Positions 24,393-36,424 of a DNA stretch of 64,000 nt are shown piece after piece. The notes under the pieces were generated by a model. That model ran no database searches and was not told where the DNA came from. It saw only the letters and a program-made list of their open reading frames with translations. The position numbers were made by a program, and so were the translations under genes. Position 1 is the stretch's first letter, and each line of letters starts with the position of its first letter. Origin of the DNA: Piliocolobus tephrosceles (Eukaryota > Chordata > Mammalia > Primates > Cercopithecidae); NCBI RefSeq assembly GCF_002776525.5, contig NC_045437.1, positions 132,528,590 to 132,592,589 on the forward strand, in the 5' to 3' direction.

Positions 24393-24786
24393 TCCTTAAT
24401 GGAAAACAGCCCAGGACCCCCAGGAATTCAGAAGTTGGATAATGAAACCAGCTAAACCAACATCTGCCCAGTGATTTCATCTATAGAACATACATTAAAG
24501 AAAGCAAAGGACACAGCACCAGCACGTGGCTGTTCCAGACTCTGCTAAATCCAATATAAATATTGATTTTCCCCCCACTGCCCATAGGAGAGAACCAGAG
24601 CTTCGCTGCACTCAAGGAAGATAGAAGCCAATAGATGTAAGGTGTCTAAGAAAGGAATTCCACAGGGCCCGTTGTCAGCTGTTCCAGAGAATAGGAAGGA
24701 GCCAAGCAGAAAGAAAAGATTAACCTGAAAGCGAAGTCAGCCAGGGGAGCGAAGCAGTCAGGCCAGAGCCATCGAACAAAATTGTC
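24393..24786. other. Unique DNA, no gene seen
   Basis: No repeat or exon recognised. Confidence 0.4.
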
Positions 24787-25068
24787 GGCCAGGCATGGTG
24801 GCTCACACCTGTAATCCCAGCACTTTGGGAAGCCGAGGTGGGCAAATCATGAGGCCAGTTCAAGACCAGCCTCGTTAACGTGGTGAAACCCTGTCTCTAC
24901 TAAAAACACAAAAGTTAGCCGGACATGGTGGCACACACCTATAGTCCCAGCTACTCAGGAGAATCACTTGAACCTGGGAGGTGGAGGTTGCAGTGAGCCA
25001 AGATTGCGCCACTGCACTCCAGCCTGGGCGACAGACCAAGACACCGTCTCAGGAAAAAAAAAAAAAAA
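24787..25068 (+). repeat. Alu (S-like) with small internal deletion
   Basis: Both arms are present. A ~13-base segment ('ggctgaggcagga' in the consensus) is missing after 'agctactca' near 24958. A15-16 tail at 25053-25068. Confidence 0.93.
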
Positions 25069-26172
25069 TGTAAAGACCAAGGTTTTGTTCAGCCTTTTGT
25101 TATTCTTTCTTTTTTGACATATTAGGGCATGCCCTCCTGACTAGGCACCCAGCGATTCATGCTGCCCTTTTGATGGCCAGGTCTGGAAGTCAGCGACATT
25201 CTCTCTCAAGCAAATTCACACACTCTGAACCTTCAAGAAACACCCCTGTCTCCCGTCAAAACCTGCCGCATGTTCCCTTTGCTTCAGATTCTGCTTCTCA
25301 CTAATCTGAAAAATTCATGTATTCTAAAGTATTATGAAAGGATGGAGGTTCCCTCCACTACCACTTCTATTGAATCTGCCTTTTTTTCGTAGGTAGAAGA
25401 AAAGGCATAAACATTTTCACTATAACATGCAAGCACAGAGAAATCACCAGAGAATAATTACCCAATGGGGTACAGAATAACCCAATGGGGTTCAGAAGCT
25501 TATATACTCTTTTTCACAGGGAAGGAAGGAGATGAAGAATACAGACAATTCTTTTGAGGAGCTGCAAATGATTATTAGGGAATATGAATGAACAGAAATT
25601 AACTATAGATTCTCTTTGAAATTTGAATGAGCCCCCAGTGGCAGGCATTATCTTCCGAAAAAGTCCATCCAGGTGTGGTTGCATTCCTCAGTCTTCTTTT
25701 CTGAGATAGATAATGAGATTTCAAGGAAGGGAGGAAGATAATTGTATTTCTTTGCTTAGTTGGGGGTGAGGATGGGAAGCAGACAAGGTTAGAGGGACAT
25801 TGACTCTGAGACCACTTCTATGTATGGCCTCAGACTTCAAGGTATGTCCAGACTTCAAGGTATCATTTTCTGAACCCCAACATTACCTGTCTGAAACTTC
25901 CCTAGAAGTTTTGTATTTTAAAAGCTGAGTTAGTGGCTGTGCAAAGAAAAATTGAGTTAATAGCCAAGTGGCAAACGATCCCATTAAACCAGTCTCCAGT
26001 TTCTAGAAATAGGTCAGTTCAATTAAACAGTCATGTCTCATTTCAGAAGATGGCGCTGCAGATGGGCTCTCAAAGCTGGGCCTCTATATATAGTGCAGGC
26101 AAACAGATCTTTAATAAGAGGCCTTTCTATGGAAACAGAAGAAAAACAAAGGTGAAGGCCCAGAGCAGTTAA
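25069..26172. other. Unique DNA with two short tandem duplications
   Basis: 'cccaatgggg' recurs at a 20-base offset (25461 and 25481), and 'cagacttcaaggtat' recurs at a 19-base offset (25830 and 25849). No gene recognised; the 79-codon frame at 25933-26172 has no coding features. Confidence 0.45.
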
Positions 26173-26588
26173 TATGATTTGGATCTGTGTCCCCTTCAAA
26201 TCTCACGTTGAAATGTGATCCCCACTGTTGGAGGTGGGGCCTAGAGGGAAGTGACTGGATTGTTGGGGTGGATCCTTCATGAACAGCTTAGCACCATCCT
26301 CTTGGTGATGGGTGAGTTTTCAGTCAGTTCACACAAGATCTGGTTGTGTAAAAGAATCTGGGACCTCCCCCTTCTCTCTCTTGTTCCTGTTCTCACCATG
26401 TGATGTGCCCGCTCCCGCTTTGCCTCTGCCATGGTTGGAAGCTTCCTGAGCTTCGCCAGAAGCTGAGGCAACCTGCTGCCATGCTTCCTATACAGCAAAA
26501 CCATGAGCCAAATAAACCTCTTTTCTTTGTAAATTACCCAGCGCCTCAGGTATTCCTTGATAGTGACACAAAAAAAGACTATCACTGT
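26173..26588 (+). mobile_element. Solo LTR, ERVL-MaLR (MST/MLT1A-like)
   Basis: LTR-like order: 'tatgatttggatctgtgtcc' head, 'aaatctcacgttgaaatgtg', 'ggaggtggggcctagagg', 'gtgagttttcagtcag', 'ccaaataaacctcttttctt' polyadenylation-region motif, then 'tattccttgatagtgacac' end. No internal sequence or partner LTR is adjacent, so it is a recombined solo LTR. Sub-family from memory. Confidence 0.85.
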
Positions 26589-26629
26589 AGTCTATAAACT
26601 AGTTTTTCTAGAGTTTCTGAAGCTTCTTC

Positions 26630-27195
26630 AGTTGTCATAGGCAGGCAGTGACAATCTGACATATTTTCCTGGATTGTAGTTTGAATCAGATGTTCCAGTT
26701 AAGAAAGAAACGTGTCTCAGAGCAGTCTGAACAATGTAAGCAAAATGTATCAGGCCCAAAGTGACAGGAGCATGAGACTTCAGTCTGGTCCCCCACAGCT
26801 GTGCCCAGGGGTAATTGTTTCAAGCCATTTTGTTTTTTCTTTCTTTCCCTGTTGTTCCCAGACTAGCTGATAAATTTCCTAAAATGTTACCACAAGTTGC
26901 ACAACATGACCCTCACCCATTATCTTCATGTTCCTGGAATCTGTGATACAAAGAACAATGAACACCAAATCGATGGCTTCTGTTATTTTAATGAACCAAT
27001 GTAAATTCTTGATAAACAACTTAAGAACTATGTTTTTTCATTTCAAAACTCACTTGTAACTGCTGCTAATTGGAGGGTATATTCAGGGCAACTTGAATTA
27101 TGTCTTCCAGGCTGCAGTCTTCAAACTTGACCCAAATAAACTCTCTAATTATATTAATTTTGCCTCAGTTGCTTCCATTAGGTCAATACAGTGGA
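26630..27195 (+). mobile_element. Probable solo LTR (ERV, family uncertain)
   Basis: The 3' part has LTR-type architecture: a long non-coding body, then 'cccaaataaactctctaatt' (polyadenylation signal context) and 'ttgcctcagttgcttcc'. Boundaries and family are uncertain. It lies immediately after the MaLR LTR but seems a separate insertion. Confidence 0.45.
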
Positions 27196-28954
27196 CTTTC
27201 TGAGTAGTTCATCCATCAACAAGCACAGAGGTTGTTTACATGTAAGTTTCTGTGATGATTTCTCCCAAAGTTTATATAAAGTTGTCTAGCTTCAGTTTAC
27301 AGGGCTTTAAAAAAAAAAAAAAAAAAAGCACAGTTTTAATTTCTAGTATCAAATCTGTATTTTTTACAAGGCTCTTAGTACCCTCAAGAGCTGCTTTATA
27401 CCTACCTCACAAGTGACTAAGACTTGGTGTGAAGTGGACAGCCCTGGAATCACAGTTTGGTTATAAACTGTGAGGTGCTCCATAAACATGGCAAGGCACT
27501 TGCTTCATGAGAGGCATTGTTTTACACCCCAAGGCAGGATGCCCCCCAGCTCTGTGTAGGCAAAGCCTCCCACCCCAAACTCCTCCTAAACTGAGCCTCA
27601 GGCATACAGAGGCTACAAAGAAGACAAACTTGGCCTAACTACTGATCTCCTGTCAAGAGAATCCACTGCCCACAGAAAAATGCAACTTGTAAAGTCATCT
27701 CTCTGGTCTTCTCATAACATGCAAACATCTATGAAAAGATACAGGAGAATTTCCTTTTGAATTAACATCTAAGATTTATTTCTTTATGAAGTCATCTGGG
27801 ACTTCTCAGGCCCTTTAAATCTAAAGAGGATTGCCTCAAATTCCCAATTCTTGTGGTATGGGGGAAGCCCTACATCTCCCCCAAGATTTCTGTATTTCCA
27901 GGAGCTTACTCTCTCTTACCTGCTTTTCCCTGGCTCCCAAGTCCAACAGATTGTCTCTGCTATCCACTAAAGAGACCCAGATGTAAATTTCAGCCCCTCC
28001 TCAGGTTGCTCCCAAAGAATCCACTCAGAGAGCTAATGGTGAACAATGAGGATTTAACTGAAGATCTCAGAGAGAAGACAGTGTGTGCCCTCCAGCAAGC
28101 TACATGAGAAGTCACATTGAATGACCTCTATTGACTGACCCACTGGATGAATCCATGCTACCCATGACCTTGTACAACTTTTAACCAATGCCCCAATCGG
28201 ATGCCCCAACTCGCTTGTGGCAGTTGTGCTGGTCTGGTGATTATGTAATTCAATTCAGTATAAATAAGCAGACAAAAATAGAAGTACGAAAAGACAGCTC
28301 TCGTTTCTATCAAAATGAAGTTGAATGCTTTGAACAGGCTTAGAGAGAAATTACTGTCGGGTTCAATCTTTGGGGAAAAAAGATCCCTATAAAAGATAAG
28401 GGGATAGGAGTAAACCTCTGGAAGGATTCTGTCCTGAGATTATTTCTCAAGTTTTTTTTTAAGTTGGTGCTCCAATTAAAAAAACTAAAAACTGGAATTC
28501 ATAGATAATGTGTTACGGATGGAGTGCCTGCTGCAAGAAATTCCAATAGCAGACACTGGCCAGAAAACCGACTTTGGCCAGACATCAGATGATGAGTAAA
28601 GAACACATACTTTATGTGTCTCAGGTTAAAATAAAACATATAAATGTGTTTTTTATGATATCCTGATTTAGCCTTTTGTTTTCATTAACTATGCTACTGC
28701 TCCTGTCACATCCAATTAGAAGGCTTCTGCTAGTGTTAATTCATAGCTGACAGTGCTGTTTTCAAAATCCCTTTTCAGGCACCCCACCCCCAGAAAGTAT
28801 CCTACCCAACTCTTTCCCCACCCAACACCCAGCTGCCCCCATAATTTCAGATATTTGCCCCTCTGTCATGCAGAATAAGCTAGAACTCTCTGACTCCAAC
28901 TCTCAAACTTGTAATCAGAAAACCTAACCAGGGTTTTTACTCAGCAGGAAAATG
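27196..28954. other. Unique DNA, no gene seen
   Basis: A-run at 27309-27328. An 84-codon plus frame (27853-28107) lacks features. No repeat recognised. Confidence 0.4.
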
Positions 28955-29165
28955 ATAACAGCGAACACTAATGTAGTGCTCACTTTGTGCCAGGTTCTGC
29001 TCTAAGTGCCTTATATTGTATGTGTTAACTTAACAATCCTCTGAGATAGGTAGCATTTTACAAAGAAGGATCTGATGCACAGAAAGGTTAATTAATTTGC
29101 TCATTGTCACAGAGCTAGTAAGCAGCAATTGTACCACAGATCATCGTCTTAATCATGCTGAGATG
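28955..29165 (-). repeat. MIR SINE (antisense)
   Basis: 'agtgctcactttgtgccagg', 'gcattttacaaagaagg', 'agaaaggttaattaatttgc' and 'acagagctagtaagcag' match reverse MIR. Confidence 0.75.
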
Positions 29166-29264
29166 ACAAAGATTTTCCACCCAGCGTATTCTGCCTTCCT
29201 CTGTAAATGTCAGTTTAAAAACTGCAACAACCAAAAAGAAAAGAACCCCTCACTATTGTGTAAT

Positions 29265-29425
29265 ACATTGACATGCATATTTATTTCTATACTAATACTT
29301 ATCAAATACCTACTATGTAGGTCAGGCACTGCATTAGTTCTGGCAACAGAGACAGACTCAGTATCTGTCCTCACAGAGTTTACAGACAGTTCGGAGTGGC
29401 AGACACTGAACAAGTAATTATAAAT
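29265..29425 (-). repeat. L2 fragment (antisense)
   Basis: 'aaatacctactatgtaggtc', 'ggcactgcattagttctgg', 'cctcacagagtttacagac' match reverse L2 3' sequence. Confidence 0.7.
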
Positions 29426-29439
29426 ATGACAGGCACAAG

Positions 29440-30205
29440 CAGTTAACAAATTCTTCTTTATAAAGAGTGGCAAGAAAAGTCACAAACTGGAAAGAGATAT
29501 TTGCTACATATATAAGCAAAAAAGCTAAGCAGAAGACCAAAAAAAAGAGAAAATTAGCAAAAGATATGAACAAGCATTTCACAAAAAAGGAAATAGTGAA
29601 TAGCAATAAACATATGAAAAGATGTTCAACCTTGTAAGTAATAAGAACAAAAGCTTAATCTCAGTGAGATACTGTTTTACATCTACTAGATAGGCAGAAA
29701 CTAACAAGCCTGACCATACCAAGCACTGGTGAGGATGTGGAGCAATGGGAACTCCCCTACACTGCTGGTGGGGCTATAACTTCCATAAACACCTTGGAAA
29801 ACAATCAACATCAAGTAGAAAATACATCTGTTCTCCAACCCAACAATTCCGCTCCTGAATGTACACGTTGGAGCAACTCTTGTCAATGTATGTGTACCAG
29901 GAAAACATGTTGAGAATGTAGATAGCATTGTTTGTAATCAGAAAATAAAGACAAAACATGAAGCAACTCAAATGTCCATGAATGATATGATGGATAAATA
30001 GGTTGGATGTCTGTATTCAATGGAGCATTGTACAACAGTGACAATAAACAGCACAGAGGTGTCTTCAAAATTATTGATGACATTCTAGTTTTTAAGCTGT
30101 TAGTGAATATGTGGTCGGTTATTTTATTAATACTCTTTTTACTGCCCTGATTTGTTACATTCAGTCATTTGTATGTATATTTCACTGTATTTTCTAAATA
30201 CCAAA
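29440..30205 (+). mobile_element. Ancient L1M LINE relic
   Basis: ORF2-derived order: 'atatgaaaagatgttcaacc', 'ggatgtggagcaatgggaac', 'acactgctggtggggctata', 'caacccaacaattccgctcc', 'actcaaatgtccatgaatg', then a 3' region. No ORF2 frame survives. Confidence 0.78.
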
Positions 30206-31094
30206 ATAAAAGAGAAAGATCTAGGCAAGCATATACAGTTTTCAATATTTTTTCTGTAATATCTCCCAGACTCTGATAGGTTCGTGCCCTGCCTCAATTC
30301 TTCATATAGTGGAATAGTAAATAAGTTCAGTCAATTCAATCAATATGGACCACCAAACCAGATCACTGTGACCTTAAATTGGATTTAGAAGAAAGGCCTG
30401 AATTAATTAAGTGAATGAATTTCAACACAGAGTCTGCCTCATTTTATGCTACATAGACATATGCTCTAATCTTCATTTTATTGATCAATGTTCTAATCTA
30501 CTGAAAGCTCAGTTTGGAAGTGATTAGTGGGCCGCAGATCCCTTACCACCTACTTCCTGAGTTTCTTCATAAGATCTTCACAAGTTTTGCCAAAAGAGTA
30601 AGTATTTGGAATCTGGATGATTTGGGGGAGCTTGTGTTCTTAACCAGGAACTCATGGATAGGCTTCAAAAGTCCAAGAAATTCCTGAAAATGTATGTAAA
30701 ACATTGCATGTGTATGTTTATGTTGAGCATGTATCATTAGAGGAAGAGTGCCTATTACCATCATTTAAGTTTCAAACGTGACCATCTAAAGAGTTACGAG
30801 ACTTAATGGGGTGACCAATCATGCCATGTTTGCCTGTGGCTATTCCAGTTGTAGACTAAAAGTCCTGGGTCTTGGGAAACCCCTCAAATCTGGGATATAA
30901 TCAGACAAGGTTGCCAGATAAAATGCAGAACACGTACTTAAATTTCAATTTAAGATAATGAATAATTTTTTAGCATAAGCTTGTCCTGAGAAATATTTAT
31001 TGTTTATCTAAATTGAAATTTAACCAGGAAGCCTGAACCGTTTTTTGCAAAATTTGACAACGTTACCCTAATAGATTAATTTAAGTAGAACTAG
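30206..31094. other. Unique DNA, no gene seen
   Basis: A/T-rich, no repeat or coding element recognised. Confidence 0.4.
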
Positions 31095-31310
31095 TAATAG
31101 TAGTAGCAATAGCAGTAACCAACAGTTGAGTGCTTCCTTCATGCCAAGCACAATTTCTTTTTCAATCCTAAACACATCATAGGGGGTTGGGATTATCATC
31201 ATTCCCTTTTTATGGATACAGTAACTAAAAATGGAAAAGGTGAAATAGCTTCCCAATATCATGCAGTTAGTGGCAAAGTCAGATTCAAATCCACCAAAAT
31301 CTGTTCCATA
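31095..31310 (-). repeat. MIR SINE (antisense)
   Basis: 'gagtgcttccttcatgccaa', 'aacacatcatagggggttg', 'gcagttagtggcaaagtcag' follow reverse MIR order. Confidence 0.65.
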
Positions 31311-31819
31311 AAAGGGGAAATGGGACAAGCTGTATCTCAAAATGTCAAAGGGCTGAGTTTGCCACCTGGACCTCCCCTCCAACTCCCCTTTAAGTCAGTA
31401 AGTCATCCCTAGGCTCTGAGCGCCCCGGAAGAGGCTGTGCATCAGAGGCTTCCAGACACAAAGCATTAGCACCACGGCTTGGCAAGCATCCTGTTTCCCA
31501 AACTCTGCCTAACTCCCCCACTTTTCTCACAGGCTTTATCAGGGAGAATTTCCTGATGTCTTTCAGCCCAAGAGAGTTGACAGCGCTTCAAACACCAGCT
31601 GAAATTCATTTGCCTCCTTGAGCTGCTTCCTGTTCTCCAAAATCTATTATCACTTTGCCCAGATATTCTGCAGGTTGGAATGGGACTTGCATGGGAGTGA
31701 CCAGCTCTGCTGATTTACCCACAACTGAAGAGTCTCCAAGGCTACAAGACTTAAAGTCCAAAAATGGAAAAGTCCCTGGAAGGCTGGGACAGCTGATCAC
31801 CTTACCTGCCTGGCAGATT
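31311..31819. other. Unique DNA, no gene seen
   Basis: No exon, RNA gene or repeat recognised; frames below 80 codons only. Confidence 0.4.
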
Positions 31820-31965
31820 CACCACTCGCTTTCATTAATATTATCTCATTCGATCCTCAGCACAACCCTGGGACAAAACTCATTTTACAGATGAGGGAAC
31901 TGAATCACAGAGTTATTCAGTAATTGCCCACTGTGCATGGTTGTGAAGCACAGAGCTAACTAAGC
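31820..31965 (-). repeat. MIR SINE (antisense)
   Basis: 'ttatctcattcgatcctcag', 'cattttacagatgagggaac', 'tgaatcacagag' match reverse MIR. Confidence 0.75.
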
Positions 31966-32004
31966 CTACCAGGTGTGTCTCCTTCAAAACTGGACTGAGA
32001 CATG

Positions 32005-32228
32005 AATGCCCTGGGCTCTGGAGTCAGAATGCCTCAATCTGAACCTTGAGGCTAACCTTGGGTCACTTTATCAACCTCTCCTAGCACTCCAACTCCCTTA
32101 TCTGTAAAAATGATTATATTAAAACCTACCATCCCATCTTGTGGAGATTGAAATAATGCGTTCAAAGCACTCAGCACAACACCTGGTGCTTAGTAAGTGT
32201 TCACTAACAGAAGCTATTATTACTCCAA
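32005..32228 (+). repeat. MIR SINE, near full length (sense)
   Basis: 'tggagtcagaatgcctcaat', 'ttgggtcactttatcaacct', 'cttatctgtaaaaatgatta', 'cactcagcacaacacctggt' and 'agtaagtgttcactaacag' give nearly the full MIR. Confidence 0.85.
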
Positions 32229-32365
32229 CCTATTGCTAAGAGAATGAAGTATGAAAACAGGTCTGTCTTCTTTAACACCATCCTCAAAGATTGGAAATAT
32301 CCCCCAAAATGTCCTTCTTTCCCCTTACAGCTACTTATCTATCTATCATCAAAGTTGTTTCCTAA

Positions 32366-32523
32366 TTTTTGTTTTTAAGAGAGAATCTTTCTCTGTCCCC
32401 AAGGCTGGAATGCAGTGGCATGATCACAGCTCACTGTAATCTCAAGCTCCTTGGCTTAAGGGATCCTCTTGCCTCATCCTCCCAAAGAGCTGGGATTACA
32501 GGTGTGAGCCACCTCACCCTGCC
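32366..32523 (-). repeat. Alu left monomer (FLAM-like, antisense)
   Basis: T-rich tail at 32366-32377, then a single Alu-arm sequence ending 'gtgtgagccacctcaccctg'. The ~155 bp length and the absence of a right arm suggest a free left Alu monomer or a truncated AluJ. Confidence 0.82.
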
Positions 32524-33089
32524 TTTTCCTAAATATTTTTAAAAGTTACATTTTCAGCTTTTACTGTCTCTTGCAAGTGCCATATTCTGATTGCAAGCTG
32601 TGTCTACCAGGGCTTCCTTTTATTTTACCTCTGTTTAGCTGTATCTTTCACAGCTCAAAGGGAATAAAATGAGTCAGGGTTTACTTAAAGAACAAATCCT
32701 TCTTGACCCCACCCACCCCCTTACATAACCTAAGCACAGGACTACATCTGCCATAGCTGCTTCAATCAACTCTGAGTCACCTCTGGTGCCAAATTAATGC
32801 AAGTGCTCAATACACTTTTGTTGACTTTATTAAATAATATCAATTTTACCATTATCAATCATTTTTGTTATTCTGTATCTGAAATAAACCACTCCACTTT
32901 CTCATTTCTCCTGGAAAATATGACTATATTCTATGAGCCCTGTTTTACAGTAATTTTTAATTCCCATCTTATGTTTCATAATTTTCAAATGTTTACATTC
33001 AGGTAATGCTATTCACCAACACACTCATAAGAATAAAATTGTTCAGAATAACTAGAAATCAAGGAACAAATAAAGGTGATGTAGAAGAA
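32524..33089. other. Unique DNA, no gene seen
   Basis: A/T-rich; no repeat or coding feature recognised. Confidence 0.4.
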
Positions 33090-33180
33090 ATACCAAACTA
33101 GAAGTCAGAAGAACTAGAGACCAGATTTGCCATTAACCAGATTTGCCGTTAATTAGCTCTGTGTCTTTGGGGAGAAGAAA
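33090..33180 (+). repeat. MIR3-like SINE fragment
   Basis: 'agaagtcagaagaactagag' and 'agctctgtgtctttgggg' match the MIR3 core. An internal 'aaccagatttgcc' segment is duplicated (33118-33147 region). Confidence 0.55.
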
Positions 33181-33184
33181 GGGA

Positions 33185-33445
33185 ATGAGAACATTTGTGT
33201 AGCCCTTGCGATGAGCTTACTCTGTATTAAACACTTTCTACAGATTTTTTAAAATTTAATTCCCCTGCCAAGAAGCTATTTCTCTCCCAGTTTTTTAAAG
33301 TGAAGAAACTAATGCTCAGGGAGTTTCAGCATTTGATCCAAATTATACCCAGTAGGAAAGCCAAGATTTGAACCCATGTCTATTGACTCGAAAGCACAGA
33401 TTCTTCTCATTGTTCTCACCACCACCAAGTTGCCTCCTTAAAATA
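33185..33445 (-). repeat. MIR SINE (antisense)
   Basis: 'agtgaagaaactaatgctca', 'cagtaggaaagccaagattt', 'gaacccatgtctattgactc' match reverse MIR. Confidence 0.72.
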
Positions 33446-35384
33446 TGAGACCGTAATAAAAATTGTTTTGTTTCATCACTCTCTAGCATATGGGCCCAAC
33501 AAACTTCCCTTGAATCAGTTCATGTCATTAATGTAAGCCCTCGTTTTCCTCCAGATAAAATGATCTAGATGATGCCTTTTACATTTTAAATCCTGTGACT
33601 TGGTGCCAGTGTGCTGAGGTTCACTCTAAAACAGGGCTGCTAGTTGGAGCCCTTGAAAGAAGGCAGCCTGTGTGTTCAAGCATCCATCCTTCTAGCATTA
33701 TCAATCTGCCACATTAATATGCTAATGGCAAGGGAAGAACTGTGGAACTAATTCCATGTATCATTCAATTAAAGGTATCCAGGTAGCACCAAGATTCTAG
33801 GGAATCAAAATCAACACGATTATGTGACTTGGAGTGTGTTGTGGCAGGAGAACAGGAAAGGCTTTCTTCCGTGACAACTCCTTAACAGGTCATTCACTCC
33901 AAACAGTCCAACAGAAAGGAAGTTCTTCTCCCCATTTTCTTCTGGCGTTGGCATTGTCCAATGGAGAAAGCACATTGGCAGCCTCCTCCAGCCCTCCAGG
34001 AGCCCATCAAAAAGTAATAACCCGGATGCCTTGGGGCTGGGGAAATCTGTTGCTCTCAGAATCCCCACCCAGCTCTGAAGTGTTGGCTGACTTGAATAGA
34101 TGGGGCTAAAAGAATGTTCCAGTTGGCTTTTTCAGAATCTTGACTAATTAAACCATCTGGTGGAAGACAAAAACCGCGTCATTTTGGGCCCGAGGATCTC
34201 AAATAAGCTGCCGGCATGTGCAGGATGAAAATATTTGTTGGCATGTTAGTAATGACGACAGGACAGTTTAGCACATCTGCCAGAATGGACCTTGATATAG
34301 AACATCCTAAATGTAAAATCATCCTTTTTCCCCCCATGACTCCTGCTCTGGCAGCCCCTAAAACCAAATGTATGCTTACTTTTATTTTCTTTTTAACATG
34401 TATTGCTCAAATAAGGGCATTCCTAACTTCCTCTTTTTACACAATTCCTTTACTAAGAACAAGCCTAACATATTATCAAAATAGTACATCACCGACATGA
34501 TTCAATTTTCATAGCCCTTCAAAGTCCTCCTGTCTTAGGTCTCATGCCTTCCACCCACCAACCAAAAAATATGTCAAACCCTGGTCTGCCACAGTGGCTG
34601 ATATTCCCATTATGTACTTACTTTGGATTCAATGTGTATTTGCCTCTCTATGATGCAAAAAGCAGAATGTGTTACCTGAGATTCCTCAGAAGCTGACTCA
34701 GAGAGGAAGGTATGTGGGCAAGAGATTTGTTAAGGAAATGCTCCCAGGAGAAATTGGTAAGGGAGAAGAAGGAAGTGGGGAGAAGCTGAGCAAAGGCTTG
34801 ATTTCTGGCCTTTTCCCATGGACAGCTTCAACCCAACTCCACAGAGAACCCAGGAGTGAAAGTTGGGTACCTCAGAGTTTGTCTGCATTTGAGGCAAGGA
34901 AGATAGGCTTTTACGCCTCTACACAAGTCAGCTGTTCACTAAGAACAGCTCCTGGTGGGTAAACCCACAGGTGTTTCCACCTATCTGAGATTTGGGGCAA
35001 AGCCACTTCAGTTACCCAAAGGTGTCCTTTGAAGAAAGTGACTGGAACAGGTCACAGAAGCAAAAGCAATCAGGGGAAGGAGAGTGAAATGAATCCAAAG
35101 GGATCTGAGTGGAGCCTGACAGTGTCTGCCACATACAGGAAGCTTTTCTCAACCTTCTGTGGGTTCATGGAAAATAACCAGGTTAGCCTTAAAAGACAAC
35201 AAGATCCAGGAGGAAGGGCGCAGATGGCAGGAAAGTGAAATGCCAAGAAGTGTTTAATGTCTGTGTCTCCTACTAGTCACAGGTCTCCTTGAGAGCAAGG
35301 ACATAGAAATTTTAAAAGCTGACACACCCCTGGAGAGGCAGACAGGCAGAAGGTGACGCCAACACTGCATGGCCTATGCCAGGA
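33446..35384. other. Unique, repeat-poor DNA
   Basis: Nearly 2 kb without recognised repeats. A compact CpG-containing segment at 34160-34260 ('aaaaaccgcgtcattttggg', 'gccggcatgtgc', 'aatgacgacagg') might be constrained. Frames of 91-97 codons here carry no domain or splice evidence. Confidence 0.4.
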
Positions 35385-35594
35385 GTATTGATCCACTTAT
35401 TCACTCACTCAACAACCTTTACTGGAGAACTCATGTGACATGTTGGAAATGCCCTAATGAATAATACAGTGGAGGTACCTACTCTTATGGAGTTTCCATT
35501 CTGGCAGGGGAAACCAAATGTAACCCAGTGAACCAATTCAGATAATGTAAGATGATAACAAATACTAGAATAGCAATAAAAAGGAGTAACAATG
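35385..35594 (-). repeat. L2 fragment (antisense), part 1
   Basis: 'cacttattcactcactcaac', 'ctcttatggagtttccattc', 'tggcaggggaaaccaaatg' match reverse L2. Interrupted by the AluJ and resumed at 35855. Confidence 0.7.
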
Positions 35595-35852
35595 TCGGCT
35601 GTGGTGACTCATGCCTGCAATCCCTGCAGTTGGGGATGCCAAGGCAAAAGGATCGTTTGAAGCCAGAAGTTCCAGACCAGCCTGGGCAACAAAGTGAAAG
35701 CCTGTGTCTACAAAAAGTTTGCTTTAATTAGCCAAGCACGGTGGCAAGTGCCAGCAGTCCCAGATATTCAGGAGGCTGAGGTAGGAGAATCACCTGAGCC
35801 TAGGAGTTCGTGGCTGCAGTGAGCAATGCACACAGTTTAAAAAAAAAAAAAA
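35595..35852 (+). repeat. AluJ, 3'-shortened, inserted in L2
   Basis: Old Alu with eroded head ('ggctgtggtgactcatgcc') and a right arm that ends early, running directly from 'gctgcagtgagcaatgc' into an A14 tail (35839-35852). 'agtaacaa' on both sides is the target duplication. Confidence 0.9.
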
Positions 35853-35854
35853 GT

Positions 35855-35965
35855 AACAACATAAACAGTCATGGGGCTAGGTGGGGGCTGTTCTAGAAAG
35901 AGTGGACAAGAAAAGGCTTCCCTGGGGGTGTCATTTGAGCAGAGACTTGACTAAAGTAGGGAACA
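35855..35965 (-). repeat. L2 fragment (antisense), part 2
   Basis: 'aggcttccctgggggtgtca' and 'tttgagcagagacttgac' continue the L2 cut by the AluJ. Confidence 0.65.
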
Positions 35966-36424
35966 CATCCATCTGAGAGAAGTTATATGGTCTGCTTTTG
36001 TTTCTTAAAACATTGCTGCAACTATTATGTGGAGGATGAACTGCTTATTGAAATGGAATAGAAATAGACAAGTCTGGAGATTTTTGCCCAAAAACAGGGG
36101 AGATGGTCATGCCTTAACCGTGGGTAACAGTCATGAGGATGACGAGGCGGAGAAGAGATAAAGAAACACACTGCAGAGAGGGAAAGGACATCACCCAGTA
36201 TATAATCCCAGGAGCTGCATTTGAAGCGGAGGGTTATGGGATCCAAAAACTACTTTAGGGCATGCCTGTCTTCTTCCCTTAACCAGCCTGTGTGTCCATT
36301 TCAGAAAACAATCAGGTTCATCAAGTCAAAGTCAACATCCAAATGCATCAACATAAAGGATCTTGAACTCGGCTAGAGCCCCAGCGCTATCCTATCCAGA
36401 GCCCAAGTCCAAATTCCTGTAGAA
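35966..36424. other. Unique DNA, no gene seen
   Basis: No repeat or exon recognised. Confidence 0.4.
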
